Below are positions 9,643-17,803 of a stretch of 64,000 bases of DNA, in pieces. The notes beneath the pieces were generated by a model. The model was not told where the DNA came from. It made no database searches and saw only the letters and a list, made by a program, of their open reading frames with translations. The position numbers and the translations under genes were made by a program. The stretch lies in contig JADQAZ010000002.1 in assembly GCA_018524345.1 (NCBI GenBank), positions 620,001 to 684,000 on the forward strand, written 5' to 3'. This stretch comes from Harenicola maris. GTDB lineage: Bacteria > Pseudomonadota > Alphaproteobacteria > Rhodobacterales > Rhodobacteraceae. Every line of letters starts with the position of its first letter. Positions within the stretch are counted from its first letter, which is position 1.

Positions 9643-9700
9643 ACGCCATCGTCTGATGTGATACCTAGGGTCGCCTGCCGAGCAACAGAGGGTGGCCCTC

Positions 9701-10435
9701 TCACTTCAGGAGCGGTCCGGTCTGGTCCAGATAAGCCGGATCGAACTCGGCAAGATCCACCAGGCCATCATAGTCGTGAAACGTCACGCGACCGTCCCGA
9801 AGGGTCACCAGTCCACTCTCGCGAAGCTGGCGCAGAACGCGGTTCACGTGGATGGCACTCAGTCCCAGCACATCCGCGAGGTGGTACTGGGTCAGCGGGC
9901 AGTCGTACCCATCCTTAGTCCCCATGCCCACCAGCGCAAGCCGCGATCCCAGCTCCAACAGAAAATGCGTCATGCGGGCGTCCGCATCACGCCGACCGAT
10001 TCCGACGAGATGTTCCACGACCATCGCTTCGTCCCGAGACGCCGCCCAAAGTATGGCTGTTGCAAGGCGCGGCATCTGCGCGAATGCATCAAGAAGGTCG
10101 CTCTTCAGCACCTCCGCAGCCTCGATGTCGACGATGGGTTCAAAGCTATGGTCCGACGTGCGCAAAAGGACGCTCCGCAGCCCGAGAAAATCCCCCGGCA
10201 CTTGGAAATCCACGATCTGCCGGGTCCCGTCGGCCTGCAGTTTGTAAGAACAGACCCAACCCGCGGACAGAATATAAGCGGCCTGAGCCGACTGCCCCTG
10301 ATGCACCATATCACGCCCCGCTACGAAGGAGCGGCGACGCTGATGAAGTCGTTCAAGCGCGGCCAGCTCGACCTCCGACAAGGCGACGAAGGACGAGATC
10401 TTGCGGGTCAGGGGGCTGTGTTCAGCAGATGTCAT
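9701..10435 (-). CDS. Crp/Fnr-family transcriptional regulator
   Basis: A 244-residue regulator with an N-terminal cyclic-nucleotide-binding-type beta roll (MVHQGQSAQAAYILSAGWVCSYKLQADGTRQIVDFQVPGDFLG), a dimer helix and a C-terminal winged helix-turn-helix around residues 180-210 (LTQYHLADVLGLSAIHVNRVLRQL). The N-terminal Cys cluster of oxygen-sensing Fnr is absent, so it is not a classical Fe-S Fnr. The start MTSAEH at 10435 has GGGAGG just upstream. Probable controller of the surrounding stress genes, by inference only. Confidence 0.88.
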   Translation of the reverse strand: MTSAEHSPLTRKISSFVALSEVELAALERLHQRRRSFVAGRDMVHQGQSAQAAYILSAGWVCSYKLQADGTRQIVDFQVPGDFLGLRSVLLRTSDHSFEPIVDIEAAEVLKSDLLDAFAQMPRLATAILWAASRDEAMVVEHLVGIGRRDADARMTHFLLELGSRLALVGMGTKDGYDCPLTQYHLADVLGLSAIHVNRVLRQLRESGLVTLRDGRVTFHDYDGLVDLAEFDPAYLDQTGPLLK

Positions 10436-10585
10436 GGGGCCTCCCGGCGTGTCGCGACCTAAGAGCATAAATCGGCTCGGGCACTGCTCTGAATCAGTCC
10501 ATCATAGAGCACTTCCTGCGAGATGTACGGATGCATCTGAGTCTCACCTTTTCTCAGGTTCACGATGCCAAGGAAGGAAGCTCAG

Positions 10586-10822
10586 ATGTCCACCGCAAGC
10601 GAACATGCAGGCCAGGCCGCCCTATCGATCTGCGAGGCGCTCCTGCTTGCCATGAACGATCGCGGGGTGCTGCCGGAACACGAGATCGTTGGGGTACTTC
10701 GTGACGCCGCGGCGACCCATGTGAACGCCCTTGGCACCGAACTCGAAATGGAAAGGCACCGGGCCGTCGCCGAATTGATCAACGCCATCATCGCTGGCGG
10801 GAACTCTGTTCGACGCCCGTGA
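10586..10822 (+). CDS. small conserved hypothetical protein (78 aa)
   Basis: Starts MSTASEHAGQAALSICEALLLAMNDRGVLPEHEIVGVLRDAAATH. This two-helix pattern is common in alphaproteobacteria and is often near stress genes to my knowledge. AAGGAAG lies 7 nt upstream of the ATG. It is soluble, has no catalytic motif, and its function is unknown. It is divergent from the Crp/Fnr gene. Confidence 0.68.
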   Translation: MSTASEHAGQAALSICEALLLAMNDRGVLPEHEIVGVLRDAAATHVNALGTELEMERHRAVAELINAIIAGGNSVRRP

Positions 10823-11032
10823 TGCAATACAGCGGCGGTCGCAATCCGCAATCTCGCAGTAGAAGCCGAACAGGCCCGCTGGAATGTCCGAAATCAATGC
10901 CATGGGCGGCATAATGAAACCCGGCTCAATGCTGCGATCCAACGACGCACGACAGAGTTTCTACTGGCAAGAAACGTCGGTATCCGTCCGACCATTTGAA
11001 ATCACAACAAACATGACATTGGAGGAAATCAG

Positions 11033-11164
11033 ATGTCCAAAGGCAACAAGAAGCGTGGAAATCGTGAAGTGAAGAAACCGAAAAAAGTAAAGGAGCAGGT
11101 CCCGGCGACGGCTGATTTCGCCAAGGAAAAGACGCCGCTCAGTATCGGGAATAAACGGAAGTAA
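11033..11164 (+). CDS. tiny basic conserved protein (43 aa)
   Basis: Starts MSKGNKKRGNREVKKPKKVK and ends SIGNKRK. It is strongly basic and Lys-rich, and ends in a Phe/Thr/Pro segment. A strong GGAGG lies 7 nt upstream of the ATG. Proteins beginning M-(A/S)-KGNKKRGNRE-(A/V)-KKPKK recur in alphaproteobacteria in my memory, so this is very probably a real gene of unknown function, perhaps nucleic-acid binding. Confidence 0.7.
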   Translation: MSKGNKKRGNREVKKPKKVKEQVPATADFAKEKTPLSIGNKRK

Positions 11165-11505
11165 ACGCTGATATTCGGCGTACAAAGGACCGACCTCAAT
11201 TGCTTGCCGCCTCAGCTTCGCAACGAAGACGATACTGTGCGATAGAAACGTGAACACCTGTTGTATACGACGCCCCACAAGCACCTGATATTCCGTTGAA
11301 ATCGCCACCATCCATCACCGGAAAGACGCAAAAACCATCCTCGAATGACCGCTTCATACCAGCCTTCAGACTTTGGTGCACATTGCAGCATCGGTCAAAG
11401 TGGACTCACAGCCGACCTCGGATGCGTCGCATCATCATGTGATATGATGGCTTGTCAACGTCGGGTTGTCGATGTGGGAGGGCGTGGTGGATCGGAGGAC
11501 CTATC
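11165..11505. other. non-coding stretch before integrase
   Basis: About 340 nt with no credible gene. Its base composition is lower in GC than the flanks. A short imperfect palindrome around CATCAT...ATGATG lies near 11430-11450. It probably holds the promoter of the downstream integrase, but no clear promoter was seen. Confidence 0.35.
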
Positions 11506-12138
11506 ATGGGAACGCCAAACTTACCCGCCATCCGCGCACTGCGCCCAGCTTGGAACAAGGGCCGGATCGTCGGCCAGAAACGACCGCTCAAGCCAAAACA
11601 CGTCTGGGCAATAAGGGTTCGGCTGGAGCTCGCCGAGAACTATCGTGATCTGGCCCTTTTCAATCTTGCAATCGACAGCAAGCTGCGCGGCTGCGATCTG
11701 GTGAAAATGAAGGTGGTCGATGTCATAGCGCCAGGTCAAATTAAAGAACGTGCGTCGGTGCTGCAAAGCAAAACGCAGAAGCCTGTACGCTTCGAAATCT
11801 CTGAAGGAACTCGTGCCTCGCTGGCACGGTGGATGCGAGAGCCGCTGATGGTTGGATCCGAATACCTCTGGCCTGGTCGCTTTCACGAGCGGCTCCACAT
11901 CTCGACCCGCCAGTACGCGCGGATTGTCCGTGAATGGGTGATATCCATTGGTCTGGAATCCAGCGCATACGGCACGCATTCTATGCGGCGCACAAAGGTC
12001 ACGCAGATCTACAAGAAGACAGGCAACCTGCGGGCGGTCCAACTTCTATTGGGGCATACCAAGATGGACAGCACTGTCAGATACCTTGGCGTTGAACTTG
12101 AAGATGCGCTGACGATCGCCGAAGCAATCGAAATCTAA
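11506..12138 (+). CDS. tyrosine recombinase (site-specific integrase)
   Basis: A 210-residue recombinase catalytic domain of the type often found on alphaproteobacterial plasmids and islands (PAIRALRPAWNKGR...). The catalytic set is complete: Arg61 (SKLRGCDL), His158 and Arg161 (THSMRR), His184 (LLGHTKM) and nucleophile Tyr193 (VRYLG). The usual N-terminal SAM-like core-binding domain is very short. The start at 11506 has GGAGG 7 nt upstream. It stands alone; no adjacent attachment repeat was found. Confidence 0.92.
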   Translation: MGTPNLPAIRALRPAWNKGRIVGQKRPLKPKHVWAIRVRLELAENYRDLALFNLAIDSKLRGCDLVKMKVVDVIAPGQIKERASVLQSKTQKPVRFEISEGTRASLARWMREPLMVGSEYLWPGRFHERLHISTRQYARIVREWVISIGLESSAYGTHSMRRTKVTQIYKKTGNLRAVQLLLGHTKMDSTVRYLGVELEDALTIAEAIEI

Positions 12139-12144
12139 AAGCAT

Positions 12145-12166
12145 GGGCCGTCTTCACGGACGGCCC
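12145..12166 (+). terminator. hairpin after integrase
   Basis: Perfect 8-bp stem GGGCCGTC/GACGGCCC with a 6-nt loop, 7 nt after the integrase stop. No U-tract follows, so its strength as an intrinsic terminator is uncertain. Confidence 0.5.
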
Positions 12167-12325
12167 TGAACCGACCTTCATCATCACGATTGGAGCCGCG
12201 CCGCGACTTTATCTAAGCGGTCTTTTGAGGCGGCGGACATCATCTTCCACAAGGCTGACCTCCGCAGCCCTGCCGACGCCCTACATTTTTTTGCGATCTC
12301 AAGAGATGCGTATCCAACACGATGG

Positions 12326-12355
12326 GAGAGCGGCCAAGGTTTCTCGGCCGCTCTC
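12326..12355. terminator. 10-bp stem hairpin, likely terminator of the MBL gene
   Basis: GAGAGCGGCC and GGCCGCTCTC form a perfect 10-bp stem with a 10-nt loop, about 50 nt downstream of the leftward MBL-fold gene. The stem is symmetric and could act on either strand. A T-rich stretch is weak on both sides. Confidence 0.5.
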
Positions 12356-12406
12356 ATTTGACGGGTTTCTTATGTGGCAAGCGCCTTGAAACGGATCAGG
12401 CGCGGG

Positions 12407-13300
12407 TCAGCCCCACTTCATCTCGCCGGTCAGAACCTTGGCGCCGACATTCAAGGCCACGCCCATTTCAAGATCGGGATAGCGGGCGGTCATTGCTGCG
12501 ATTAACGCTTCCGAACCATCTGCCTTGGCGAGCTCTTCCTCGATGGCCAGAAGATACCCTTTCGTGAATTCCACCGCATCGAGACCCATCGGCGCGTCCA
12601 GCGCCATATGACCGGGCACGACAACCAAGGGATTGCGGGCGATGATCGCGTCAAGGTTGGCGATCCATGCGGCGCGCTGTTCCTTGGTCGGGGTGTCTGC
12701 GGTCCAGACATGCGTGCCGGAAAAGACCATCACGCCGCCGAACACGGCCTTCAGATCCTCGACCCACAGATAGCGGCGGTTGGCCAGCCCTTCGGCGGGG
12801 ACGATTTCGATGGCGTGGCCGTCTAACGTCAGGGTGGTGCTGACATCGGCTTCAGGAATGATCACCTCTGCCACCGTCGCGGGGCCGTTCTCGCCCAGTT
12901 GCGGCCCCCATGTTTCGACCTTTTTCGCCACGTTGGCATTGATGGCCGCAACGGTTTCGCTGTCTGCGATGACGCGGGCCTCGGGGAAGGTTTCGACGAT
13001 CGGGCGCAGACTGAAGTAGAAATCAGGATCGCTCTGGCTGATATAGATCGTGGTCAGGGTCTTGCCCGTCGCCTTGATTTTTTCGGCCAATGCACGGCCA
13101 TCGGGGAGGGTGAAGCCGCCGTCAATCAACACAGCCTCGGTCTCGCCCTGGATCAGAACGGGCGCGCGGAAAAAGCCGTTCTCGCCCGCGGGGAAATGGT
13201 TCCAGGTCAAGCCGGTCGCATCTGCAAACGAGATGCCGGGTGCGATCAGGGCGGCTGCACCTGCTGTGGTGGAGAGTTTCAGAAGATCTCTGCGGTTCAT
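12407..13300 (-). CDS. Tat-exported MBL-fold protein with degenerate metal motif
   Basis: A 297-aa protein with an N-terminal twin-arginine signal (MNRRDLLKLSTTAGAAALIAP...SFADA), followed by a metallo-beta-lactamase-like fold (AVLIDGGFTLPDG, ...VVVPGHM). The position of the canonical HxHxDH motif reads SQSDPDFYF (residues 88-96). The usual metal-ligand His residues are missing, while the following DPD.Y framework is kept. It may bind metal differently or be a non-catalytic relative. It is followed by the DsbA-like gene on the same strand and probably shares its promoter (gap 26 nt). Confidence 0.82.
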   Translation of the reverse strand: MNRRDLLKLSTTAGAAALIAPGISFADATGLTWNHFPAGENGFFRAPVLIQGETEAVLIDGGFTLPDGRALAEKIKATGKTLTTIYISQSDPDFYFSLRPIVETFPEARVIADSETVAAINANVAKKVETWGPQLGENGPATVAEVIIPEADVSTTLTLDGHAIEIVPAEGLANRRYLWVEDLKAVFGGVMVFSGTHVWTADTPTKEQRAAWIANLDAIIARNPLVVVPGHMALDAPMGLDAVEFTKGYLLAIEEELAKADGSEALIAAMTARYPDLEMGVALNVGAKVLTGEMKWG

Positions 13301-13326
13301 GTTTTTTTCCTTTCAGTATGGTGGGA

Positions 13327-13935
13327 TCAGGCGCGCCCGAGGGTGGCCAGTATTGCATCAGGTCCGGAATAGAGTTTGCTTGCATCCAGCCCGAACTGCG
13401 TTCCGTCGACCTCGGCAATCAGAGCGGGGACGCCTTGCAGGTTGTGAGACGTCATCAGATCGCGTGCTTTCGCGCTGCACGTCTGCGCTAGGCCCGTGAG
13501 GGCTGCATCGGGGGTCAGAATACGCGAGGCCGCCTCTGCAAGGCCGAGCTCGGTCAGCAAGCCTGCGACAACTGAGGAAGAGGTCACGTCTTTGCCGTCG
13601 ACATAGCGCGCTGTCTGAATGGCTGTGAGGGCCTCGATCACGCAATCGGGGACGGTGTCGGCCGCAGCCGTGACGGCGAGCGTCGCCATGGTGGAATCCA
13701 AAGACGTATCGTCGGCACCGAGCACGTCGCGGCGATAGGCTTCGGTGAACTGCCGACCGCTCAGCGCGGCAAAGCTTTTCATCGGCCGCGCGCCATTGCC
13801 TGCGAACAGGCCGGTGGCCCATGGTTGAAGGTCGATATCGGGGTGGTTCGCAAGCGTGACGATGGTCTCCGAGGCGCCGTAGCACCAACCGCAGAGCGGA
13901 TCGAAAAGGTAATGCAGTGTCACTGTTTGTGTCAT
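13327..13935 (-). CDS. DsbA-family thioredoxin-fold protein (CGWC)
   Basis: A 202-residue cytoplasmic-type DsbA-fold protein with the redox pair C15-G-W-C18 right after the first strand (LHYLFDPLCGWCYGAS), as in FrnE/DsbA-like oxidoreductases. The partner cis-Pro region is GVPALI near residue 170. No signal peptide. The start MTQTVTLHYL at 13935 has AGGAG upstream. It is transcribed away from the LysR gene, whose palindromic operator lies 60-80 nt upstream, so it is probably that regulator's target, with the MBL gene behind it. Confidence 0.87.
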   Translation of the reverse strand: MTQTVTLHYLFDPLCGWCYGASETIVTLANHPDIDLQPWATGLFAGNGARPMKSFAALSGRQFTEAYRRDVLGADDTSLDSTMATLAVTAAADTVPDCVIEALTAIQTARYVDGKDVTSSSVVAGLLTELGLAEAASRILTPDAALTGLAQTCSAKARDLMTSHNLQGVPALIAEVDGTQFGLDASKLYSGPDAILATLGRA

Positions 13936-13995
13936 GATCTGTCTCCTTGGGGAGCGATTTAGGCGCTTCCACCCCCCCCTGATAAGACAAACTAT

Positions 13996-14016
13996 TTTGA
14001 CAGACTGTATGTCAAA
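13996..14016. promoter_or_regulatory. palindromic LysR-type operator
   Basis: Perfect 7-bp inverted repeat TTTGACA-N7-TGTCAAA in the spacer between the divergent dsbA-like and lysR genes, the classical place for a LysR regulator site. The left arm contains a TTGACA -35-like hexamer. The upstream candidate ATG of lysR (14009) lies inside it. Confidence 0.65.
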
Positions 14017-14032
14017 GACTAACACTGAAAAC

Positions 14033-14950
14033 ATGGCCAAATCACATAATCTCAACCGGCTGGCGTATTTCGCCGCGGTTGTCGAAACTGGATCCTTTAC
14101 CAATGCCGCTAACCGACTTGGCGTGACCAAAGCCGTGGTCAGCAGTCAGGTGACGCAGTTGGAAGACGAGTTGAAGGCGACGCTTTTGGTGCGCAACACG
14201 CGTAAGGTCAGCCCCACCGAGGCGGGGCAGCTTTTCTATATGCGCTGCACATCGATCCTGAACGAGGCAGAAGAGGCCTTCAGCGAGTTGTCGCACCTCT
14301 CGGAGCAGCCCGTGGGTCTATTACGCATGACCGCCCCGAATGATTACGGAACGGCGATCGTGGCCCGGGTGGTCACAGCGTTTCGACACCAGTACCCCGA
14401 GTGTCAGGTGGAGCTTTATCTCGGGGATGATCATAGCGATCTTTTGGCGGGAGAGCTTGATCTGGCCATTCGAGTCGGGTGGCTGCGCGATTCCTCCCTG
14501 TTGGCGCGCAAGCTGGGCGGGTTCCGACAGTTTCTCGTCGGCGCGGGCGACAAGTCCGGCCGGTTCGATCACATTCAACACCCCAGAGATCTCGCCATGG
14601 CGCCCTTTGTTGCCAACAAGGCACTGTCCGACCCGCTGCACTGGCTGTTCGAAAACACCGCTGGCGAAACGGTCTCCGTCACATTGCAAGGCGATCTTTC
14701 AATTGATAGCGCGCCCGCGATCATGGCCGCCGTGGAGGAAGGAGCAGGTTTGGCGATCCTACCTGACTATCTGGTGCATGATCGTCTGACCTCGGGCGCG
14801 CTGACGCAGGTATTGTCCGCGTGGCAACTCCCCGAAGGGGGTATCTTCGTGGTGCTTCCGGCGTCAAAATTCCGCGCTGCCAAAGTATCTGTCTTTACGG
14901 AAATGTTGCGGCAAGCGGAAAAGATAAGGGGCAGTGGTCGAGCGCCATAG
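14033..14950 (+). CDS. LysR-family transcriptional regulator
   Basis: About 305 aa. The N-terminal winged helix-turn-helix (LNRLAYFAAVVETGSFTNAANRLGVTKAVVSSQVTQLE) is followed by a periplasmic-binding-like effector domain. The start at 14033 (MAKSHNLNRL) is preferred because the in-frame ATG at 14009 falls within the palindromic operator. Neither has a clear ribosome site. Probably controls the divergent DsbA-like/MBL operon and itself. Confidence 0.9.
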   Translation: MAKSHNLNRLAYFAAVVETGSFTNAANRLGVTKAVVSSQVTQLEDELKATLLVRNTRKVSPTEAGQLFYMRCTSILNEAEEAFSELSHLSEQPVGLLRMTAPNDYGTAIVARVVTAFRHQYPECQVELYLGDDHSDLLAGELDLAIRVGWLRDSSLLARKLGGFRQFLVGAGDKSGRFDHIQHPRDLAMAPFVANKALSDPLHWLFENTAGETVSVTLQGDLSIDSAPAIMAAVEEGAGLAILPDYLVHDRLTSGALTQVLSAWQLPEGGIFVVLPASKFRAAKVSVFTEMLRQAEKIRGSGRAP

Positions 14951-15124
14951 GCCTGCGCCTAAGGAATTCTGTCTCGCTCTATTGCTGGATATCCGTGATA
15001 TGTCCGCTCCTGGCGAGGCCCACTGTTTGTGTCGCGCATGCAGCGAAAGTCTGGTTTCCGCCCAAAAGGCCCATTTCAAGCCTAGTTTTAAACCCTAGCA
15101 TTCAAATACTGGTCTGCCTGAGTG

Positions 15125-16300
15125 TTATTTTATAGCAGCGCCAATTGCTTGCCCTATGGTATCTGCCGCCCTAAGCGCAGGGTCGGCGTCGACATGTGCA
15201 TAGCGTGCTGTTGTTTGCGTTTGCGTGTGTCCTAGCAAGCGCCCGATGATTGGGAGCGCAACGCCTTGGCCAACAGCAATGCTTGCAGCGGTGTGGCGAA
15301 GGTCATGTATCCGCAGGTCTTCAAGCGCGGCTTCTTCGCAGATCAACTTCCATGGTTTTGCAAGGTTCACGATGCTCTGGCTGGCCTTCATGCCGGGAAA
15401 CACAAACTTGGAGGATTGATGCCGCGTTGTGATCTGTTGGCTTTCAAGCACAGTAATTGCCTCATTGCTTAGGAACAGTGGCTTTGCGCCCGTTTTGCTG
15501 TCTGGCAGGGCAATAATCCTGCGGTCCCAGTCGATCCAATCCCATTCACAGTTTGAGATTTCGCTGCGACGTGCGCCAATTAGCAGCAGCAACCGAAACA
15601 GGTTAGCCATGTCAGGCCAGATGAGGCCGTCATCTACAAGGCGGGACAGGGCCACGCCCAATCGTTCAAGTTCCTGCTGCGACATGTACCGCTCACGCTT
15701 TCCTTCCGTGTGGCGACGAACGTAGCGGCAGGGGTTTGTGCCTTGTTGTCGCCATTCCCAGATTTCAGCGAGGGTCATCATCTTTGATAAGACCGCAACC
15801 GAACGGTTCGCCTGATAGGGGGTAGCACTCATGGCGTTGTGCATGCGGTCCACGTCTGCACGCGTAATATCCGCGACGCGTCGCTTACCAAGGTTCGGCT
15901 CAATAATGTTACGCCACAAGGAATGATAGTCGCGTATCGTCGCTGGCTTAAGCCGCTTCATTTCGCCAGCATCAAAGCGCTCCCACAAATCAGTGAGGGA
16001 AGGGGCCTCGCGCTTCGCCATCTTATCGGCTTGTGGGTCTTCACCACGAGCAACCGCAGTTGCAAACTCTCGGGCAATGTCACGGGCGCTTTCCAATGGT
16101 ATCTCGCCATGGTTTCCGATTGTGACCCATCGTGTGGAGGCACGTCGTCCGCCACCATGTTGTCGATACTTGTAGATGTAGCGCTTCTTGCCTGATTGCA
16201 GGACCTTCACACCAAACCCTGTAAGAGAGCTGTCCCAAATGAACGTGGGCTTGCTGGGGTCAGGCTCGGCATCGTCTATTCTTCGCTTAGTCAGTTTCAT
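15125..16300 (-). CDS. DUF4102-type tyrosine integrase
   Basis: A 391-aa integrase with an N-terminal DUF4102-like arm-binding domain (KRRIDDAEPDPSKPTFIWDSSLTGFGVKV), a core-binding domain and a catalytic domain. The catalytic residues are complete: Arg244 (IGARRSE), His332 and Arg335 (HDLRHTAA), His358 (LLGHTQ) and Tyr367 (ARYAH). The start MKLTKRRI is at 16300. The gene lies 170 nt from a tRNA-Lys 3' fragment and reads away from it, typical of a genomic-island integrase beside its attachment site. Confidence 0.95.
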   Translation of the reverse strand: MKLTKRRIDDAEPDPSKPTFIWDSSLTGFGVKVLQSGKKRYIYKYRQHGGGRRASTRWVTIGNHGEIPLESARDIAREFATAVARGEDPQADKMAKREAPSLTDLWERFDAGEMKRLKPATIRDYHSLWRNIIEPNLGKRRVADITRADVDRMHNAMSATPYQANRSVAVLSKMMTLAEIWEWRQQGTNPCRYVRRHTEGKRERYMSQQELERLGVALSRLVDDGLIWPDMANLFRLLLLIGARRSEISNCEWDWIDWDRRIIALPDSKTGAKPLFLSNEAITVLESQQITTRHQSSKFVFPGMKASQSIVNLAKPWKLICEEAALEDLRIHDLRHTAASIAVGQGVALPIIGRLLGHTQTQTTARYAHVDADPALRAADTIGQAIGAAIK

Positions 16301-16472
16301 GGGGTGCCTCTTCGATCTACAAAATGAGCCACAGCAACCACCGTGCGTGTTGTTATGTGACAATTCAAAGTAGCAGAACGCACACGCTCAGCAATTAAAA
16401 GTCAACGTTTTCAATGTGTTGTGGTGCTGTGGGGCGCAGTGTGGCAAAGCGTAGTAGAACACAAAATTCAAA

Positions 16473-16517
16473 CTTTTAATCAGTAGGTCGATGGTTCGAA
16501 CCCATCACGGCTCACCA
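16473..16517 (+). repeat. tRNA-Lys(UUU) 3'-half, probable attachment site (att)
   Basis: 45 nt equal to the 3' part of an alphaproteobacterial tRNA-Lys(UUU): anticodon loop CTTTTAA, 3' anticodon stem, variable loop, T-arm (GGTTCGAACCC at 16494-16504), the 3' acceptor strand ACGGCTC and CCA. The 5' half (D-arm and acceptor 5' strand) is absent upstream, so this is not a tRNA gene. The simplest reading is the duplicated core left by integration into tRNA-Lys. The element lies to the left and the original downstream chromosome to the right. Confidence 0.8.
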
Positions 16518-16822
16518 CTTACTCCTTTTATATCAATAGCTTAAGTGGTGCGCCTTGCGGCGTGGCGCGGGCCGTTTCCTTTGCCGGAAGCAATACGGAA
16601 GCAACGTGACAGAGAAAGTTCTGTGACGATTCTGCATCGGTGTGGAGGGGGAGTGTTGGTTGCGGCCCTTAGCAGCCGTTCGCATGGCGCCGCGCCGCTG
16701 CAGTGCAGCTTCCTGGAAGCGGACATCCCAAAATATGTCGATATAAAACTGATTAAAAGCAACCTTTCGACGCCACGCTTGGCACGGAGTTTTTATGCTT
16801 GCTGAAAGGGGCCTTGGAGAAC
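16518..16822. other. non-coding stretch right of att fragment
   Basis: About 305 nt with no gene I can support. If the att interpretation is right, this is the sequence that originally followed the tRNA-Lys gene. It contains short GC-rich pieces and some AT-rich sequence near 16730-16780. Confidence 0.35.
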
Positions 16823-17692
16823 TTAGCCGCCACTAATGTTCCCCAGCCAATCCAAAAAGACGCCCAGACGGCGCAATCCTGATACGCGGGTAAGGTAGAG
16901 CGCTGAGATATTCAAAGGTGCGGCGTCGAGTTGGCCGGGAAACAGCTCAATCAAACGCCCGGCTTGGATATCGTCTGCGATCATGAAATCGGAGAACCGC
17001 GCGATTCCCAGTCCGCCTAATACCATCTGGCGCACAGCCTCTCCATTACCCGCGGTCAGAGCGGGGGGCACCGTCACGGGCGTGGACAGACCAGCAAAGC
17101 GCAATGTGTTGATATGATCTGGTGCCGCGAACCGAACTTGCTCCAGTTGTGAGAGGTCAGTTGGTGATTTTGGCCAGCCTTTGCGATCAAGATAGTCCGG
17201 CGCAGCCACCAATTTCCAATCCGTGCGCCCCAAAGGCCGGTGCAACATGTCGCTGTCGGGTAATTTTCCAAGCCTGATGGCAACATCCGCGTGGCTACCA
17301 ATCAAGTCGACCAGCGTGTCGGTCATATCGATCGATAATTGGATGTCGGGGTATGTCGCGTGGAACTCGGCCAGGCGCGGCGCGAGAACATGCAGAACGT
17401 AAGGCACCGGTGCGTTTACGCGAAGCGGTCCTGCGGGGGCCTGTCCGCTGGTTGCGATCTCTTGCAGGGTTTCGCTGCGGTCCAGAATTCCGCGCGCCTC
17501 AACCAGAACAGCGGCACCTTCGGGGGTGATTTCGACGGACCGCGTGGTCCGACGCAGCAGCGTAACTTTCAACTGTTCCTCCAGCCGCGTGACTGACCGG
17601 CTGAGCGTAGAGGCCGATACTCCTCTGCGCCGCGCAGATTCAGCAAAGCCCCCATCATCGACGATCCCGACGAAGGCGGCCAAATCCCCCAT
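16823..17692 (-). CDS. LysR-family transcriptional regulator
   Basis: A 289-aa regulator with an N-terminal HTH (MGDLAAFVGIVDDGGFAESARRRGVSASTLSRSVTRLE) and an effector-binding domain. The start MGDLAAF at 17692 fits the usual LysR N-terminus; the extension to 17785 is unlikely. It is divergent from the MFS gene (111-nt spacer), so it probably controls the MFS-LLM-AKR genes. The spacer holds an imperfect CTTGTC...GACAGG inverted repeat that could be the site. Confidence 0.9.
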   Translation of the reverse strand: MGDLAAFVGIVDDGGFAESARRRGVSASTLSRSVTRLEEQLKVTLLRRTTRSVEITPEGAAVLVEARGILDRSETLQEIATSGQAPAGPLRVNAPVPYVLHVLAPRLAEFHATYPDIQLSIDMTDTLVDLIGSHADVAIRLGKLPDSDMLHRPLGRTDWKLVAAPDYLDRKGWPKSPTDLSQLEQVRFAAPDHINTLRFAGLSTPVTVPPALTAGNGEAVRQMVLGGLGIARFSDFMIADDIQAGRLIELFPGQLDAAPLNISALYLTRVSGLRRLGVFLDWLGNISGG

Positions 17693-17803
17693 GCGCAGTA
17701 ATTCGTGCAGTTTCTGCAATGATCCATTCCAAACTTGTCTGTTCTCGCAATAGATAACGACAGGCATATACGGCGTCGACATCAAATTTGTTGGAGAAAA
17801 CCG

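Noticed and set aside
10961-11311. 116-aa open frame on the minus strand opposite the 43-aa gene
   Set aside because: It runs opposite a short gene with a strong ribosome site and has no signal peptide, motif or Shine-Dalgarno site of its own.
16473-16517. A functional tRNA-Lys gene
   Set aside because: Only the 3' half is present; the acceptor 5' strand and D-arm are absent upstream.
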